DNA from: Adiantum capillus-veneris
Taxonomy: Eukaryota > Streptophyta > Polypodiopsida > Polypodiales > Pteridaceae
Direction of reading: 5' to 3'
Length of the DNA: 64,000 nt
Assembly (NCBI GenBank): GCA_014529385.2
Contig: CM043963.1
Location: forward strand, 66,320,895 to 66,384,894
Shown: one piece after another, positions 51,252 to 62,783 of the stretch
Layout: every line of letters begins with the position of its first letter
Numbering within the stretch: position 1 is the first letter of the stretch
Translations under genes and position numbers: made by a program
The notes under the pieces: model-generated
What the model saw: only the letters and a program-made list of their open reading frames with translations
Databases searched by the model: none
Told to the model about the DNA's origin: nothing

Positions 51252-53100
51252 TAGACAACATACTTCTGACCTTCTCTTGTATGGTCCTATTCATCCTCTC
51301 AGCAACACCATTTTGAGGAGGATTGTAAGGAGCAGTAAGTTCACGTTTTATACCTTTTGACTCACAAAAGTCTTGAAAGGCCTTTGAAACATACTCTCCA
51401 CCATTGTCAGTGTGTAAGCATTTAAGCTTCTTGCCACTCTGATTCTCCACAAGTGCCACAAACGTTTTGAAAACACTAAACGCTTCATCCTTGTGCTTGA
51501 GAAAGTAAACCCATAATTTCCTCGAGTAATCATCTATAAATGTCATAAAGTAAGAAGCTCCCCCTAGAGATAGGTTAGGCATAGGTCCACACAAATCACT
51601 ATGAACAAGTGCCAACTGTGTATCTCTTCTACTGCTTCTATGCTTATGTGGCTGCTGTGTTTGCTTACCATACAGACAATGTTCACAGAATTCAAAATCA
51701 TTAAATGAAAATCCAGGCAAATAACCAGAACGAGACAAGATTTCCATTCCCTTCTTGGACATATGTCCTAACCGGCAATGCCACAAAGAAACGTTCGGCT
51801 GCTCGGTTACATTGATTACATTTTTAGAGACATTTGATACATAAATCATGTAAATTCCTCCAGACTTTACTCCATGTGCTACTGTCATAGAACCCTTGGA
51901 TATCTTCCACATGTTCTGTCCAAAAGTGGTGACGTAGCCAGCATCATCAAGTAAACCTGTGCTGATCAGGCTCTTTGTAATTGCGGGAACATGTCTCACA
52001 TTCTTCAGCATGAAAGAAGAGCCATTCTGAAACTTCAATTGAACATCTCCAACACCTAAGATCTCACATGTCTGCCCATTGCCTAGCCGAACATGATCTT
52101 TAGTGGTCACATAAGACGTAAACCACTCCTTGTTTGGAGACACATGAAGTGATGCCCCTGAGTCTATAATCCAGTCACTCAGTGCATTTCCATCAGATGC
52201 TGTAAGAAGAGCTGAGTCCATTGTATTCTTCAAGAAGTAGATGTCTCCTGACACTAGACTGTCATCCTCTGCAACAGTGTTTGTCACATTTATTTCTTGA
52301 ATCTTCTCACCATGGTCTTCAGCTTTCTCTTTGCCTTTTTCTGCTTTCCATTCTTTGCAGTCTCTTTTCATGTGACCCTTCTTGCCACAATGGTAGCATT
52401 CTATGTCACTCTTGCCTTTAGCACTGCGGGACTTGCTACGAGACTGATTCCTCTTTCCACCTTTGTACTTTTCTTTGGTCCTTCCCCTGACAACTAAGGC
52501 TGTTCCTTTGCCTTTGTCCATTGTCTTTCTATTGGTTTCTTCAGTAAGTAGACTTCCTTCTACACCTGCTATGTTCAAACCATCTGGAGGTGCAGAATTA
52601 CTCAAAGCTGTGCGAAAAGTGTCCCAACTTTCCGGCAATGTGATCAACAGGAACATAGTTCTAACAGGTTCATCAAACTTGACACCTTGAGCTGACAACT
52701 GACTGTAGATTGTGTTGAATTCATTCAGATGATTGGACATAGGTGTCCCTTCTTTCATCTTCAAGTCAACAAGATTCTTAAGCCAGTATACCTGTGAAGC
52801 TGCACTCTGCTTCTCATAAAGATCACGCAGCTTTAACCATGCTTGATAAGCCGACATCTCGTCTGCTACATTGAAGTAAACGCTTTCTGCCAAAGTCAGC
52901 ATAATGGTAGAAAGTGCCAATTCATCCATTTCGCTCCATTCATCTTCGTCCATATCTTCTGGTTTTATCCCCTTGAGCTTTATAGGTTTTATCTGCTTCT
53001 TTTGTACCAACACGTGCCAAATCTGCTTCTTCCACAATGGGAAATTGGTTCCATCCAGCTTCTTGATATTGTAAAGAGCAGTGTCCTGTGATCCAGCCAT
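51193..53100 (-). CDS. Copia gag, protease and integrase core
   Basis: 635 residues. Starts MAGSQDTALYNIKKLDGTNF then PLWKKQIWHVLVQKKQIKPI, the usual copia Gag start. It continues through a UBN2-type capsid region (residues 60-160), the zinc knuckle CYHCGKKGHMKRDC (about 235), protease DWIIDSGASLHVS (about 310), the integrase HHCC module (HCRLGHMSKKGM to CEHCLYGKQ), and the DDE core with LVHSDLCGPM, CLHTDNGGEY and NGVAERMNRT. It ends in SRSSCK from a frameshift at FWAEAV. The start lies 1.1 kb from the primer site. Everything except the frameshift looks functional, so the element was active until recently or the shift is a sequencing error. Confidence 0.95.
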   Translation of the reverse strand: MAGSQDTALYNIKKLDGTNFPLWKKQIWHVLVQKKQIKPIKLKGIKPEDMDEDEWSEMDELALSTIMLTLAESVYFNVADEMSAYQAWLKLRDLYEKQSAASQVYWLKNLVDLKMKEGTPMSNHLNEFNTIYSQLSAQGVKFDEPVRTMFLLITLPESWDTFRTALSNSAPPDGLNIAGVEGSLLTEETNRKTMDKGKGTALVVRGRTKEKYKGGKRNQSRSKSRSAKGKSDIECYHCGKKGHMKRDCKEWKAEKGKEKAEDHGEKIQEINVTNTVAEDDSLVSGDIYFLKNTMDSALLTASDGNALSDWIIDSGASLHVSPNKEWFTSYVTTKDHVRLGNGQTCEILGVGDVQLKFQNGSSFMLKNVRHVPAITKSLISTGLLDDAGYVTTFGQNMWKISKGSMTVAHGVKSGGIYMIYVSNVSKNVINVTEQPNVSLWHCRLGHMSKKGMEILSRSGYLPGFSFNDFEFCEHCLYGKQTQQPHKHRSSRRDTQLALVHSDLCGPMPNLSLGGASYFMTFIDDYSRKLWVYFLKHKDEAFSVFKTFVALVENQSGKKLKCLHTDNGGEYVSKAFQDFCESKGIKRELTAPYNPPQNGVAERMNRTIQEKVRSMLSNAQLPNGFWAEAVSRSSCK

Positions 53101-54182
53101 AGCTACGCTTCACAGTAGTTTACTTTCCTGGGAAAAATTTGGCAGAGTTTTCCCTATAATCTGACCTCTGAACCAATATCAACCTGTCAAATGAACCAAG
53201 AAAGCTTCAGATTCTGCATAAATTTCGGCAGAGTCTCCTTTGTAAAATGGCTCTGGTGTACTCAAAAACAGACCAAAAACACCTCAAAAACACTGTCTCT
53301 CTAACACTGTAGGCTGTGGGTAAACCTGTCCTACACATGCACTGTCTCTGACTGTCTTGTCACTGTCCTGTAAGCATAGACTGCGACAATGCCTCAACGG
53401 CAGTAAAGCAAAGATGCAATCCCAACTGTCTAACTCACAGTCAATACATCCTAGCTGCCTATCTAAGGGTGCTCGAGGGATCGCTCCAAGACCTGTATCA
53501 CCGAAAGGATCTCAACATTCGAGAATCCCCCAGCTCAATAAAACCTCACTCGACCCTCAACAAAGGCTGCTGTAAATCTGACAGTACATAGACTTCCCAC
53601 AAAGTCATACATCCACAAATTTCCCACTATATGCTATAACCACTGCGGCGGTTGTTTGCTGCGTGACTCACAGCCAGCAAACCCTCAACACACATACATC
53701 ATCTCTGACAATACATCCCATGTGGAAGTACTTGCAATGTCAGGATGAAATCTGGAATATCAAGCAGCAAACACAAGCTACCTGATGAACTAGTGGATGT
53801 CGCCTACAGTCTGTGTGTAGATACGTTCGTGTCGTATGTGACACGCCTCCAAGAACTGTGAGCCGTCCTTCGATGTGTAGACAGCCACAAATCAACACTC
53901 TAGGAGTGTCGATATCCTCAGCACCTGCAGTCGTAGGTCGAAAACCCCAAATTTGCAGAGTCGGATCTGCACCCGTCGAGACCACGTAGTCGAAAATGGC
54001 CTGCGCAGACCTTTGTCGAAGCCGAACGGTGGCCGAGATGACCTCAGAATGAAAATCTGACAACACCGAGCCCTTCGGGTGCACCCACAAGATTTGGGGC
54101 CGTGTCTTCGCCTGTCGAATTTCACTCCAATCTGAGCTGGTGACTCTAGCCTCCTGCAGTGCTGCCCCGAGCCTCGATCTGA
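53101..54182 (-). other. Untranslated leader of nested copia
   Basis: 1.08 kb between PBS and gag start, without coding sequence. Long compared with the 192-bp LTRs; may hold packaging signals. Confidence 0.7.
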
Positions 54183-54194
54183 GCTCTGATACCA
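54183..54194 (-). promoter_or_regulatory. Primer-binding site of nested copia
   Basis: Minus strand TGGTATCAGAGC, two bases from the 5' LTR. Confidence 0.95.
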
Positions 54195-54196
54195 GT

Positions 54197-54388
54197 TGAA
54201 GGAGTACGAGCGGAAGTGCGACGCGAGAGAGAGTGCGAGAAGAAGAGTACGACGATATGGTGAACTCGCTCTAATGTAATGTGTAGAGCATAGTGAGTTC
54301 TTATTAGGTTTTTACAAAAGAATATGTGTACATACCTGGCGGCCCGCCCACTTACTTGGGCGAGCACATTGGGCTTTATACCCCAACA
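54197..54388 (-). repeat. 5' LTR of nested copia
   Basis: 192 bp, same termini as the 3' LTR, about six differences. Confidence 0.95.
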
Positions 54389-54393
54389 GCTAC

Positions 54394-55783
54394 AAAGCAC
54401 ATTACCTCACATCGTGAGTTGTTTACCTCTCTCGAGTCTGTCCCTCATGGGAATTCAGTCACTTGTGCCAACAATGCCTCTTATCCAATTCAGGGAGTTG
54501 GAAAGATTGTGCTTACTGCTGTTAATGGCAGTTCTTTCACACTTGTTGATGCACTTTATGTACCTAGGATCAAGAAGAATCTCTTATCTGTATCCGCACT
54601 TGCTAGACTTGGACTTGTAGTCAAATTTGTGGATGATAGATGTACAGTTCATGATCTCAGTTTTGGTGATGAAATTGTTGCATCTGGGCTTTTGTGCCGT
54701 GGACTGTATAAGCTCACTTTGTATGACAAGTGTGGACAAAATTTTGCAAATGCTGTTGCAGATTCAAGGGCTATTTCAGATGCAAAACTTTGGCATGCAC
54801 ATTTTGGTCATCTGAATTTTGCCAGTTTGCTACGTTTGCAGAAATCTGATATGGTTGCTTCTTTGCCACCTCTAGAAGCACCTGTCAAACATGTTTGTGA
54901 AGGCTGTATTTTGGGTAAGATGCAGCGTTCTAAAATTTCAAAGGATGGTTCCGTTCGGGCCACATGCAGGTTGCAGCTTGTGCATAGTGATGTTTGTGGG
55001 CCCATGCAAACTCCGTCCTTGGGCAATTACCTATACTTCGTGACGTTCATTGATGATTACTCCAGGCATGCATGGGTATTTCCGCTTAAAGCGAAGTCCG
55101 AAGTTTTTATGTGCTTCAAACAATTTCTGGCTATGGCTGAAAATGTCTCAAAATGTACTATGGGCACCCTCCGTTCCGATCGAGGGGGGGAGTATATGTC
55201 TCATGAATTTTATGCATTTCTAGCTAGTCGTGGGATAAAACACCAATGTACAGTGCCTTATACACCTCAGCAAAATGGTGTTGCTGAGAGGAAAAACAGG
55301 TCACTGACGGAAATGGCACGATGTATGGTCAAAAGTCAAGCTTTACCGCATTCTTTTTGGCTTGAGGCCATCATGTGTGCCACTTATGTACTTAATAGGT
55401 GTCCTACGAAAGCTTTGCAGTCTATTACTCCATATGAAGCATGGCATGATAGAAAGCCTTCTATTGAGCACATGCGTGTTTTTGGCTGTTTGGCATATGC
55501 TTTGGTGCGACAAGTGCAACGCAGAAAACTAGATGATAAGGCTGTCAAATGTATTTTTGTTGGTTATAGTGCTGAAAGCAAAGGTTACAGGTTGTATCAT
55601 CCACAAACAAAACGTATTCTGGTTTCTCGGGATGTAGTGTTTGTGGAAGATTCTGTTCAGCCCTTGCTGTCATGTACTAGAGACAATAATGTAAGCTCAC
55701 AAGACATTTATGACACTTTGTTGCCTCTTTTCAGTGGTGGAAATACGAATGTAAGTTCCAGATCAATAATGGTTAAGCTGTAG
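54394..55783 (+). pseudogene. Outer copia: protease end and integrase, truncated
   Basis: Continues the gag-protease frame after the insertion with KHITSHRELFTSLESVPHGN, then SYPIQGVGKIVLTAVNGSSF and ALYVPRIKKNLLSV. Integrase follows: HHCC (LWHAHFGHLNFASLL, CEGCILGKMQ), then LVHSDVCGPM, IDDYSRHAWVFPLKAKSEVF, LRSDRGGEYM, QQNGVAERKNRS with the DDE residues, and FGCLAYALVRQVQRRKLDDK, GYSAESKGYRLYHPQTKRIL. The frame ends at 55783 before RT, and unrelated sequence follows. The element therefore lacks RT, RNase H and the 3' LTR. Confidence 0.9.
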
Positions 55784-55964
55784 CAAGTCTTGAAAGACTC
55801 CACTATCATGACCATAGATCCCTACGGTGTCCCCTGTAACCTGTAAATAGGCATACCAACCAAGTTAATAAATCTCAGTACCACTCACCCTATTGCAATG
55901 AAAAACTCCAACCTTTCACAAATTACTCAAGGACCGCTCTTCTTAAGCAAGAAAAGGAACCTCA

Positions 55965-55976
55965 GCTCTGATACCA
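55965..55976 (-). promoter_or_regulatory. Primer-binding site of a further minus-strand element
   Basis: Minus strand TGGTATCAGAGC; an LTR probably starts at 55979 (TGTCAGAGAATCTAACC). The body left of it (55784-55964) is only leader, cut by the outer copia junction. Confidence 0.75.
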
Positions 55977-55978
55977 AT

Positions 55979-57960
55979 GTCAGAGAATCTAACCTTTACT
56001 TTTAGATTCAACGAAATTCAACTATGAAAGGTGTGAGTTCTCCTTTAAGCGAGAAAGATAGCAAGGAGACCATAGGTTGTGTCAGGATGATTTCTTTACA
56101 CAAACACACATTAAAATCGCTTTAACCATGCACACAATTCAAAGAGAACTACTAAATAAGATTGACAACTTGATGGGGAACGGATTTGCTTAGAGCTAGT
56201 CCCTCCTCCAAAAGGACTTGTATTATAATCCTCTAAAAAAAGAGCTTTGTTACAATACATGTTTGTGCTCTTGTGGAGCTTTCTTGAATCAAGAAGAAGT
56301 TGTCCTCGAGATTCCATGGTATAACCATCATTCCCAAACCCTAAACACGCTAGCGAGGAGAAAGGAACTACAAAGAAAAAGGAAGATGAAGATGGAGAGA
56401 AGTATTTTTCAAGAAAGAGAATTGATATTCTGTGTATACTTGCTCATGGGAAAGCTCTTATTATAGCTTAATAATAGAATAGTAGAGATGGAGAAGAAGA
56501 AAATTTAATTGACTTGGATTTGCATCCATAGCCAAGAGCTTGAGCATAGAGTCCATCTCTAGAGCTCCCATGAGAGAGGGAGAGATAGAGAGAGAGATCA
56601 TGCTTTGCTAACTTGGGCACTTGAGAGAGTGTGTGAGAGGATCAAGAGATTAAAAAAATGCAATGAGCCCTCTCTAATATAGCTATGCTAGTGTGCAACT
56701 AGTTTAGAATGCTTCACACTTGACTAGTGAGGTGAGAACACCACCTAATGCAACTAAAGCAAGCCCAACACTTGCCTCCTCTTGCCTTGCATGCTAGAAA
56801 TAGCCCCCACCCTTCTTGGGACTCATCTTGGCAAGTGAAAACACCACACACACTTGTTTAAGCTCACATAAAGCAAGCATGTGCTACCTTGGACATGTGG
56901 CATAGACAAGATTAGTAAACAAAGACTAGTTAACTTACTAAATGAGGAAGGGATGATCTAACCTTAGGTTTTAGTACAATGCTTTGGAGGTGCTCCCAAG
57001 ATGCTCCCAAAACCTGCTAGATTTAGAAATTTTATGGCAAGTTAGAATTTTACCCTAAGGCTTCCCAGACTTCATACTTAGGTTCTAAAGAGTTATTCTA
57101 GGACTTGAGCTTAGCCCAATCACTTTTTATTTTTAGACTCCTATAATTGCTCTTGATCATCTCCTTTGTTCTGCACCTTTGATAAAGGTTGCTTGGGATA
57201 CCTTTATCCTTCCTTGACATGTATGTATGACTGAGATAATTAGTTAGTAATTATCATTTCTCTCTTTTATGGACTTCCTCTTTTTGGTCCTAAGCCTTGA
57301 CTGGTTGGTCCATTAGCACTTAATCAATTTCACTTGCTCCTTTTTATTTTCCCCGTACTTAAGTGGCCAATTTAAGTTGGAAAATACTTTTAGAAGGCTA
57401 GAAATTAATATTCATTACAATGGTTGTGTGCTACTTGTGTATTTTGCAGGACCTTTGTGCTTTCGTCTCTTATAATCCATGCATCCCGATTATTCTCCCA
57501 CCAATCATTGTGTAACAACTCATGCATAAGATTTGCAGCAATATTAATGATGTGGCTGAGGTGGTACATGGCTTTCAAGCTACATGCATATTATTGTACT
57601 CTAAAGCCTTTAGTAGCAAAGCCCTCCTATACCAAGTCTACAAGCAAAGAACTTTGTTGTCTGCTATCCAAGCATTGAGTGTCTATTGCTTGAGACCTCT
57701 TCACATTTGAGGCTTGACACTACCGCCAATAATTCTATTTCCTTTCTCACTTGTCAAAGCAAAGTTCAGCTAAACACTTTTGGGCATTGCCCATGAGGCC
57801 TCTTTGTATGTGCCACACTTATGCTCGTGCAATGAAGCTCATTTTTTTGGCTGCCTATCAAAACTTCGAAAAGTTGGTGGCTAAAGTTTTCCCAAACATT
57901 TAAGATATGAATTCCACATTTTTTGTGATGTTTGATAAAGCATTCTTGAATTTCAAGTAA
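55979..57960. other. Probable LTR followed by unassigned DNA
   Basis: The left part is LTR by its place next to the primer site; its right end is not found. No coding region recognised. Purine-rich stretches around 56390 and 56580. Confidence 0.4.
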
Positions 57961-58235
57961 AGTGCCAAGAACTTAATCCAAAATTTGCAAAATCCATTCA
58001 AGGAACTTAGTCTTATCAGTTGCATTGCATTTCCTCTATTATGCCTTTCATTTTTTTGTCAATATGTGAATACAAGGGCTTAAGGTAACATGGTATGTAA
58101 ATTGGCAAGAACTTAATCCAAAATCCACAAAATAATTCAAGGAACTTATTCTTATCAATTGTATTGCATTTCCTATATTGTGCCTTTCAATTTGTTGTCA
58201 ATATGTGAATACAAGGCCTTAAGGTAACATGCCGA
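57961..58235. repeat. Tandem duplication, about 130 bp
   Basis: Two copies share 'gaacttaatccaaaat', 'attcaaggaactta.tcttatca', and 'tgtcaatatgtgaatacaagg(g/c)cttaaggtaacatg'. Confidence 0.75.
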
Positions 58236-59160
58236 TGTTTGAAACCTTTCATGTAAAGAAACATCCACTCAATACAATAAAATGATAAGAAAATCCATGC
58301 TTTATCCAGTAATAAGAGAAGAAAAAGAGGTAAGACAAGATTAGAGCTTTCTTTTTCCTCTTCTTCCTCTTTTTCTCAAAATAGACAAGCTTCTCCTAAA
58401 ATTAGAAGTCTCTAGATCACACATTGAGAATCGTGAGTGCAATAAAAAACTTGACCAATCATGACTTATCCAGTCCACTAAAACTCAATCACATGACTTA
58501 ACCAACCAAACAATTTTTTTTTGAAGAAAAAATAACTTGATCATCTATTCATAAAATCATCAAAAACTCATATAGGGGGTCTACAAAGATCCCTCCATGA
58601 GAAAACATATTAGAGGACTCAACCATAACTATGATACACTTTGACAGGCATGTCGTAATATTTCGATGGGCTAGTAGGCCATGGTTATAGAAAATGATAC
58701 ACATGAGGAAGCTCAGGATAGCCAATAAATACTTTTTTCTTCAAGGTTAGTCGACTATGATTATCAATACCAACTCCGTTGGTAGGGATTTTTGATGTCA
58801 CTTTGTCATAAATCCATCAATTTTGGGATCGTGACCTCATCAAGGGCCATGACGGTCAGTGGTGCTTTGTAAAATTGATAGTGTCGACTGAGGCTTCAAG
58901 TCTTCAATCCACTTGATTTGGTGTAGGTCAATTTGCAAGTGTTCAATGTGATGTGCAAAGGTTGATCCACACACCCAAGACATATATAACCATGTATTTG
59001 GTGGGTCAAAGTTTATAGGGTGGATGCATGAATAGGTGGACCAAAAACCTTGTCCTGGACAGAGGTTTTATAACCGGTACATAAAACCATCTCTATTAGT
59101 TCAATTCGATATATTCTTTTGAACAGATTTTTAATTAAATATAGAATTTCCATAGCTTTT
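58236..59160. other. Unassigned DNA left of the transposase gene
   Basis: AT-rich with no coding sequence. The element end, if the gene to the right is a transposon, should be here, but I found no convincing terminal inverted repeat. Confidence 0.4.
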
Positions 59161-59164
59161 TGTT

Positions 59165-59300
59165 AAATATAGAAGACGGCTCTGTACCTCTTAACTATTC
59201 ACGTCAGCCAGCTCTTTACACCATTACTATCTCTTTTTCAAATATAGAAGACGGCTCTGTAGCTCTTAACTATGCATGTCAGCCAGCTCTTTGTGTTCCC
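59165..59300. repeat. 72-bp tandem duplication in the leader
   Basis: 'aatatagaagacggctctgta' to 'gtcagccagctcttt' occurs twice, 72 bases apart, in front of the ATG at 59403. Confidence 0.8.
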
Positions 59301-59402
59301 GCTCTCTCGTTTTCCTATCTCTCTCTAACTCTCTGTGTAGGATCACAGATTGCTGTTTTACTTTGTAGGCCTATCACCTCGCTCAATCTCTCCCTCTCTA
59401 GC

Positions 59403-60137
59403 ATGGAGCAAGAATCTCACACTGTATGTGATTGCTCTCAGCCTCACTGTGAACTATGTGCTAGGTATGCCGTTGATGCGGTCAAGGAATATCATGCTAG
59501 GAGAAAGAGGGAGCAGCGTGCTAAGAACAAGCTTGAGCAGGTAGCACGTGAGGAAGATAATGATCAAAATGGTGCTGATGATGCAAAGCGTCAAAGACAT
59601 TGCAATGACCTTGTTATGATCTTCAATCGGCGTACAAAGGCCCTCGATGTTGCATCAGGCTCAGATATTTTGTGCAAGTTTGTCAATCATCCTTCTCTTG
59701 GAGACCTTGAAATGCCTAGGGCACAAACAACCTTCGTTGAAGCCATACACAACACAATAGATGCAATCAAATTACCCAAGAGCGGACAGGAGCTCTTTCT
59801 TAAAAGGTTTATCACCACAACGCTTATGAATGTTGAGTGTACATCTACCTCAAAAGTGAATGTTTCAGCTGCATCTAAGTTGCTAAATTTGCACAAGAGG
59901 AACTTCATAGCTGCAAAGAATTGGTTGAGGGTAGCAGGTGATGGCAATTTGCCAATCTCTTTGTGTGCTCGACAGCACATGGATCGTGGCTTCATAACAC
60001 CTGATGAGAAAGAGTTGATCTTCTCTTTTTGGATGTCTAACACTCGTGTTTCACCCAATAAGAGGGATGTGTGCAGAAAGCGTATTGGAAGAAATTTATA
60101 TGTCAAACATCCTGTGCATCTTCTTGAACAATCTCAA
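59403..60137 (+). CDS. DDE-like transposase gene, exon 1
   Basis: From MEQESHTVCDCSQPHCELCA (a Cys-rich start that may bind metal) through a basic stretch (EYHARRKREQRAKNKLEQVA), then a helical region (RAQTTFVEAIHNTIDAIKLP, LNLHKRNFIAAKNWLRVAGD) and FSFWMSNTRVSPNKRDVCRK, RIGRNLYVKHPVHLLEQSQ. The last block, with the pattern FxxxxxRVSPxKRDxxxxxxxxxxxxKHxxxLL, resembles a region upstream of the catalytic core in a broad group of unnamed transposase-like proteins I associate mainly with animals. An upstream in-frame Met at 59160 exists, but 59403 is preferred because the stretch before it is a duplicated UTR-like sequence. The exon ends at 60137 with donor GTAATA, phase 0. Confidence 0.6.
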
Positions 60138-61952
60138 GTAATAACTTGCTTCGCTATATCCATTTTTGTTTTCTAATATTTGCATTCATGTCCTATATTC
60201 TCTATAAATGGGTTGATAAGAGTAGATATGAAATCGGATATGAAGGAAGTTATAAATGGAAATAAGGGGGATCTGTATTTGGTCCTAGACTAAGAGTAGA
60301 TAAATATTGGATGTGAAGGAGAATATAAATGGAAACATAGTTCTTATCATACGCGTATGTTTGTTGAAACATACGTTTGCAGACGCATACTTTCACACGC
60401 GTATGATATGTATAAACTGGTTAGGTAAAAAACTGGTTTACATAACCAGTAAAAATCTTTTAACACCTATTTCTCACTGGTATACATAGTGGTTAAGTGT
60501 TCCCATGTACTTGAAGTGTTCACTTGTACTGTTTGTCATGTCAGATAGGTAAAAAACATATCTGTTTGAAAGGAAAATAGTGGTTTACATATCCAGTAAA
60601 TTTTTTTGTACACTTATTTCTCACTGGTATACATCGTGATTAAGTCCTCACATGTATTGGTTAGGTAAATAACATACCGGTTTTAAATGAAAAGACTGGT
60701 TTACATTAGCAGTCAGAACATTTGAACTGGTTGACACTTATATACCACTGGAACGTACCAAGGACATGTGTTCATTTTTTTTAACACATTTTTCTCACTG
60801 GTATACATCATGGTTAAGTGCTTACATGTACTGGTTAGTAAATAACATAGCGGTTTTAAATGAAAAGACTGGTTTACATCAGCAGTAAGAATATTTGAAC
60901 AAGTTGACACTTATATACCACTGGTATGAACCAAGGACATGTGTTAATTTCTTTTAACACTAATTTCTCATTGGTATACATCGTGGTTAAGTGCTCACTT
61001 GTACTGGTTAGGTAAATAACATACCGGTTTTAAATGAAAAGACTGGTTTACATCAGCAGTAAGAACATTTGCACTGGTTGACACTTATATACCACTGGAA
61101 CGTACCAAGGACATGTGTTCATTTTTTTAAACACATTTTTCTCACTGGTATACATCGTGGTTAAGTGCTTACATGTACTGGTTAGTAAATAACATAGCGG
61201 TTTTAAATGAAAAGACTGGTTTACATCAGCAGTAAGAATATTTGAACAAGTTGACACTTATATACCACTGGTATGAACCAAGGACATGTGTTAATTTCTT
61301 TTAACACTAATTTCTCACTGGTATACATCGTGGTTAAGTGCTCACTTCTACTGGTTAGGTAAATAACATACCGGTTTTAAATGAAAAGACTGGTTTACAT
61401 CAGGAGTAAGAACATTTGCACTGGTTGACACTTATATACCACTGGAACGTACCAAGGACATGTGTTCATTTTTTTAACCCTTATTTTTCACTAGTACACA
61501 TCATGGGTAAGTGCTCACATGTACTGGTTAGGTAAATAACATACCGGTTTTAAATGAAAAGACTGGGTTACATCAGCAGTAAGAACATTTGCACTGGTTG
61601 ACACTTATATACCACTGGTACGTACCAATGACATGTGTTTCTTTAACACTTATTTCTCACTGGTATACATCGTGGTTAAGTGCTCACATGTACTGGTTAG
61701 GTAAATAACATACCGGTTATAAATGAAAAGACTGGTTTACATCAACAGTAAGAACATTTGCACTGGTTGACACTTATATACCACTGGAACGTACGAAGGA
61801 CATGTGTTCATATATACTGGTTTACCTAACCGATTAAGTGAAAAAACATAGTGGTTTGAAATAAAAATACTGGTTTATAGTAATGTAACAGTTTTCCTCA
61901 AAACCTGCAGTTTTCTTCAATGTTCTTTAACCATATATGTCTTTCATTGTAG
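60138..61952 (+). other. Intron 1 of transposase gene
   Basis: GTAATA donor, TTCATTGTAG acceptor, phase 0 on both sides. Most of it is the 173-bp tandem array. Confidence 0.6.
60661..61830. repeat. 173-bp tandem array with dimeric higher-order pattern
   Basis: Units start at about 60661, 60835, 61008, 61182, 61355, 61528 and 61697 (phrase ttag(g)taaataacata..gg). Units 1 and 3 carry 'accgg' and 'ggaacgtacc'; units 2 and 4 carry 'agcgg' and 'ggtatgaacc'. A 347-bp dimer is thus duplicated nearly exactly. More diverged units lie at 60415-60660. Each unit has several ACTGGT/ACCAGT words. The open frames inside are artefacts. Confidence 0.9.
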
Positions 61953-62666
61953 GTGGAGCTCTTTCTCAACTTCAAAGAACAATACCCTGAAATTGTAATA
62001 AGGCAACGGGCGTTTGAGTACATGAAGCCATATTTTGTGCGGAAATTGAGAGACCGATATACTTGCTGCTGCATTTCACATGTTCAAATGTCCTTCCTAA
62101 AGGATGCCATAAATCACATGCGAAGTTCTGTATTCGGTCTGCATGGAAAAGCTTGCCATTGTCAATGCAACATATGCAAAGACAATGGTGGATGCAAGGC
62201 ACCAAAAAACCCTATCAAGAGTGTAACAGCCTTATTGGACTCTATACTGTGTCCTAAATCAGATACGTCCACCTTCCATGCCCTTGCTTGCTTGAGTGGT
62301 CAATGTAAAAGGTGTGGCCCGGATAAGTTAGACTTTTGTGCTGTAGAGGCTGCATTTATTGCTAAAAAGATTGTGGTGAAGATTTTTGAGGACCTAGAAG
62401 TAGGAACTGCGCGTGACGGTCTGAAGAAGAAAAGGAAAGTCTTGTCGCATAAGGAAATATCATGCCAAGATCTCTCAGTCATGTTCAAAGACCATCTTAA
62501 GAAATACATAATGCATAATTTTGTGTATAGATGGCAAGCAGAACAATATAAGGAATGTATACAAAGCTTTCCAGAAGATGTTGTTGTGTCAGTTGTTGAC
62601 TTTGCTGAAAATTATAGTTTCAAAGAACAAAATGAGATTCAGTCCATGCACTGGTATTCAAATCAA
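61953..62666 (+). CDS. DDE-like transposase gene, exon 2
   Basis: 238 codons in frame with exon 1. It starts VELFLNFKEQYPEIVIRQRA, FEYMKPYFVRKLRDRYTCCC, ISHVQMSFLKDAI, then Cys/His-rich parts (CHCQCNICKDNGGC; CLSGQCKRCG). The end carries VVSVVDFAENYSFKEQNEIQSMHWYSNQ. The Asp of DFAEN is the probable first catalytic residue, and the E.QS.HW motif after it is typical of this group. Donor at 62667 (GTAACT). A hydrophobic basic stretch (DGLKKKRKVLSHKEISCQDL) may contact DNA. The reading frame is fully open here. Confidence 0.65.
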
Positions 62667-62706
62667 GTAACTATTTTTGTGTACATAACATATTTCCGAA
62701 TTGCAG

Positions 62707-62728
62707 GTAACGACATCACCCTAGATTA
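62707..62728 (+). pseudogene. Possible 22-nt micro-exon with stop
   Basis: Between TTGCAG and GTATTA. It would keep the phases of exons 2 and 3 right and encode VTTSP-stop-I, where relatives have a similar VTLHP-like piece. The TAG at 62722-62724 would disable the gene. The preceding intron would be only 40 bases, short for a plant, so the model is tentative. Confidence 0.25.
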
Positions 62729-62783
62729 GTATTATTTTTTTTGTATTAAGCCTTCAATAATTTTTGATTTTTATATTATGCAG

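Larger units (their letters stand above)
48862..54388 (-). mobile_element. Nested copia element, 5527 bp, nearly intact
   Basis: LTRs 48862-49053 and 54197-54388, each 192 bp, differ at about six positions by eye. Target duplication GCTAC at 48857-48861 and 54389-54393. PBS and polypurine tract are in place on the minus strand. One gag-pol split by a single frameshift near 51200-51250. It is the youngest well-defined insertion here; about 3 percent LTR divergence corresponds to roughly one to a few million years under usual plant rates. Confidence 0.95.

Noticed and set aside
14241-55976. Short tRNA-like matches as tRNA genes
   Set aside because: Only the 12-18 bases complementary to tRNA 3' ends are present next to LTRs; they are primer-binding sites.
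56218-57710. ORFs of 62-84 residues at 56218 and 57424-57710
   Set aside because: No motif, no neighbouring coding evidence; expected by chance in AT-rich DNA.
60713-61257. Two near-identical minus-strand ORFs (65 and 69 residues)
   Set aside because: Explained by the 347-bp dimer duplication in the tandem array.
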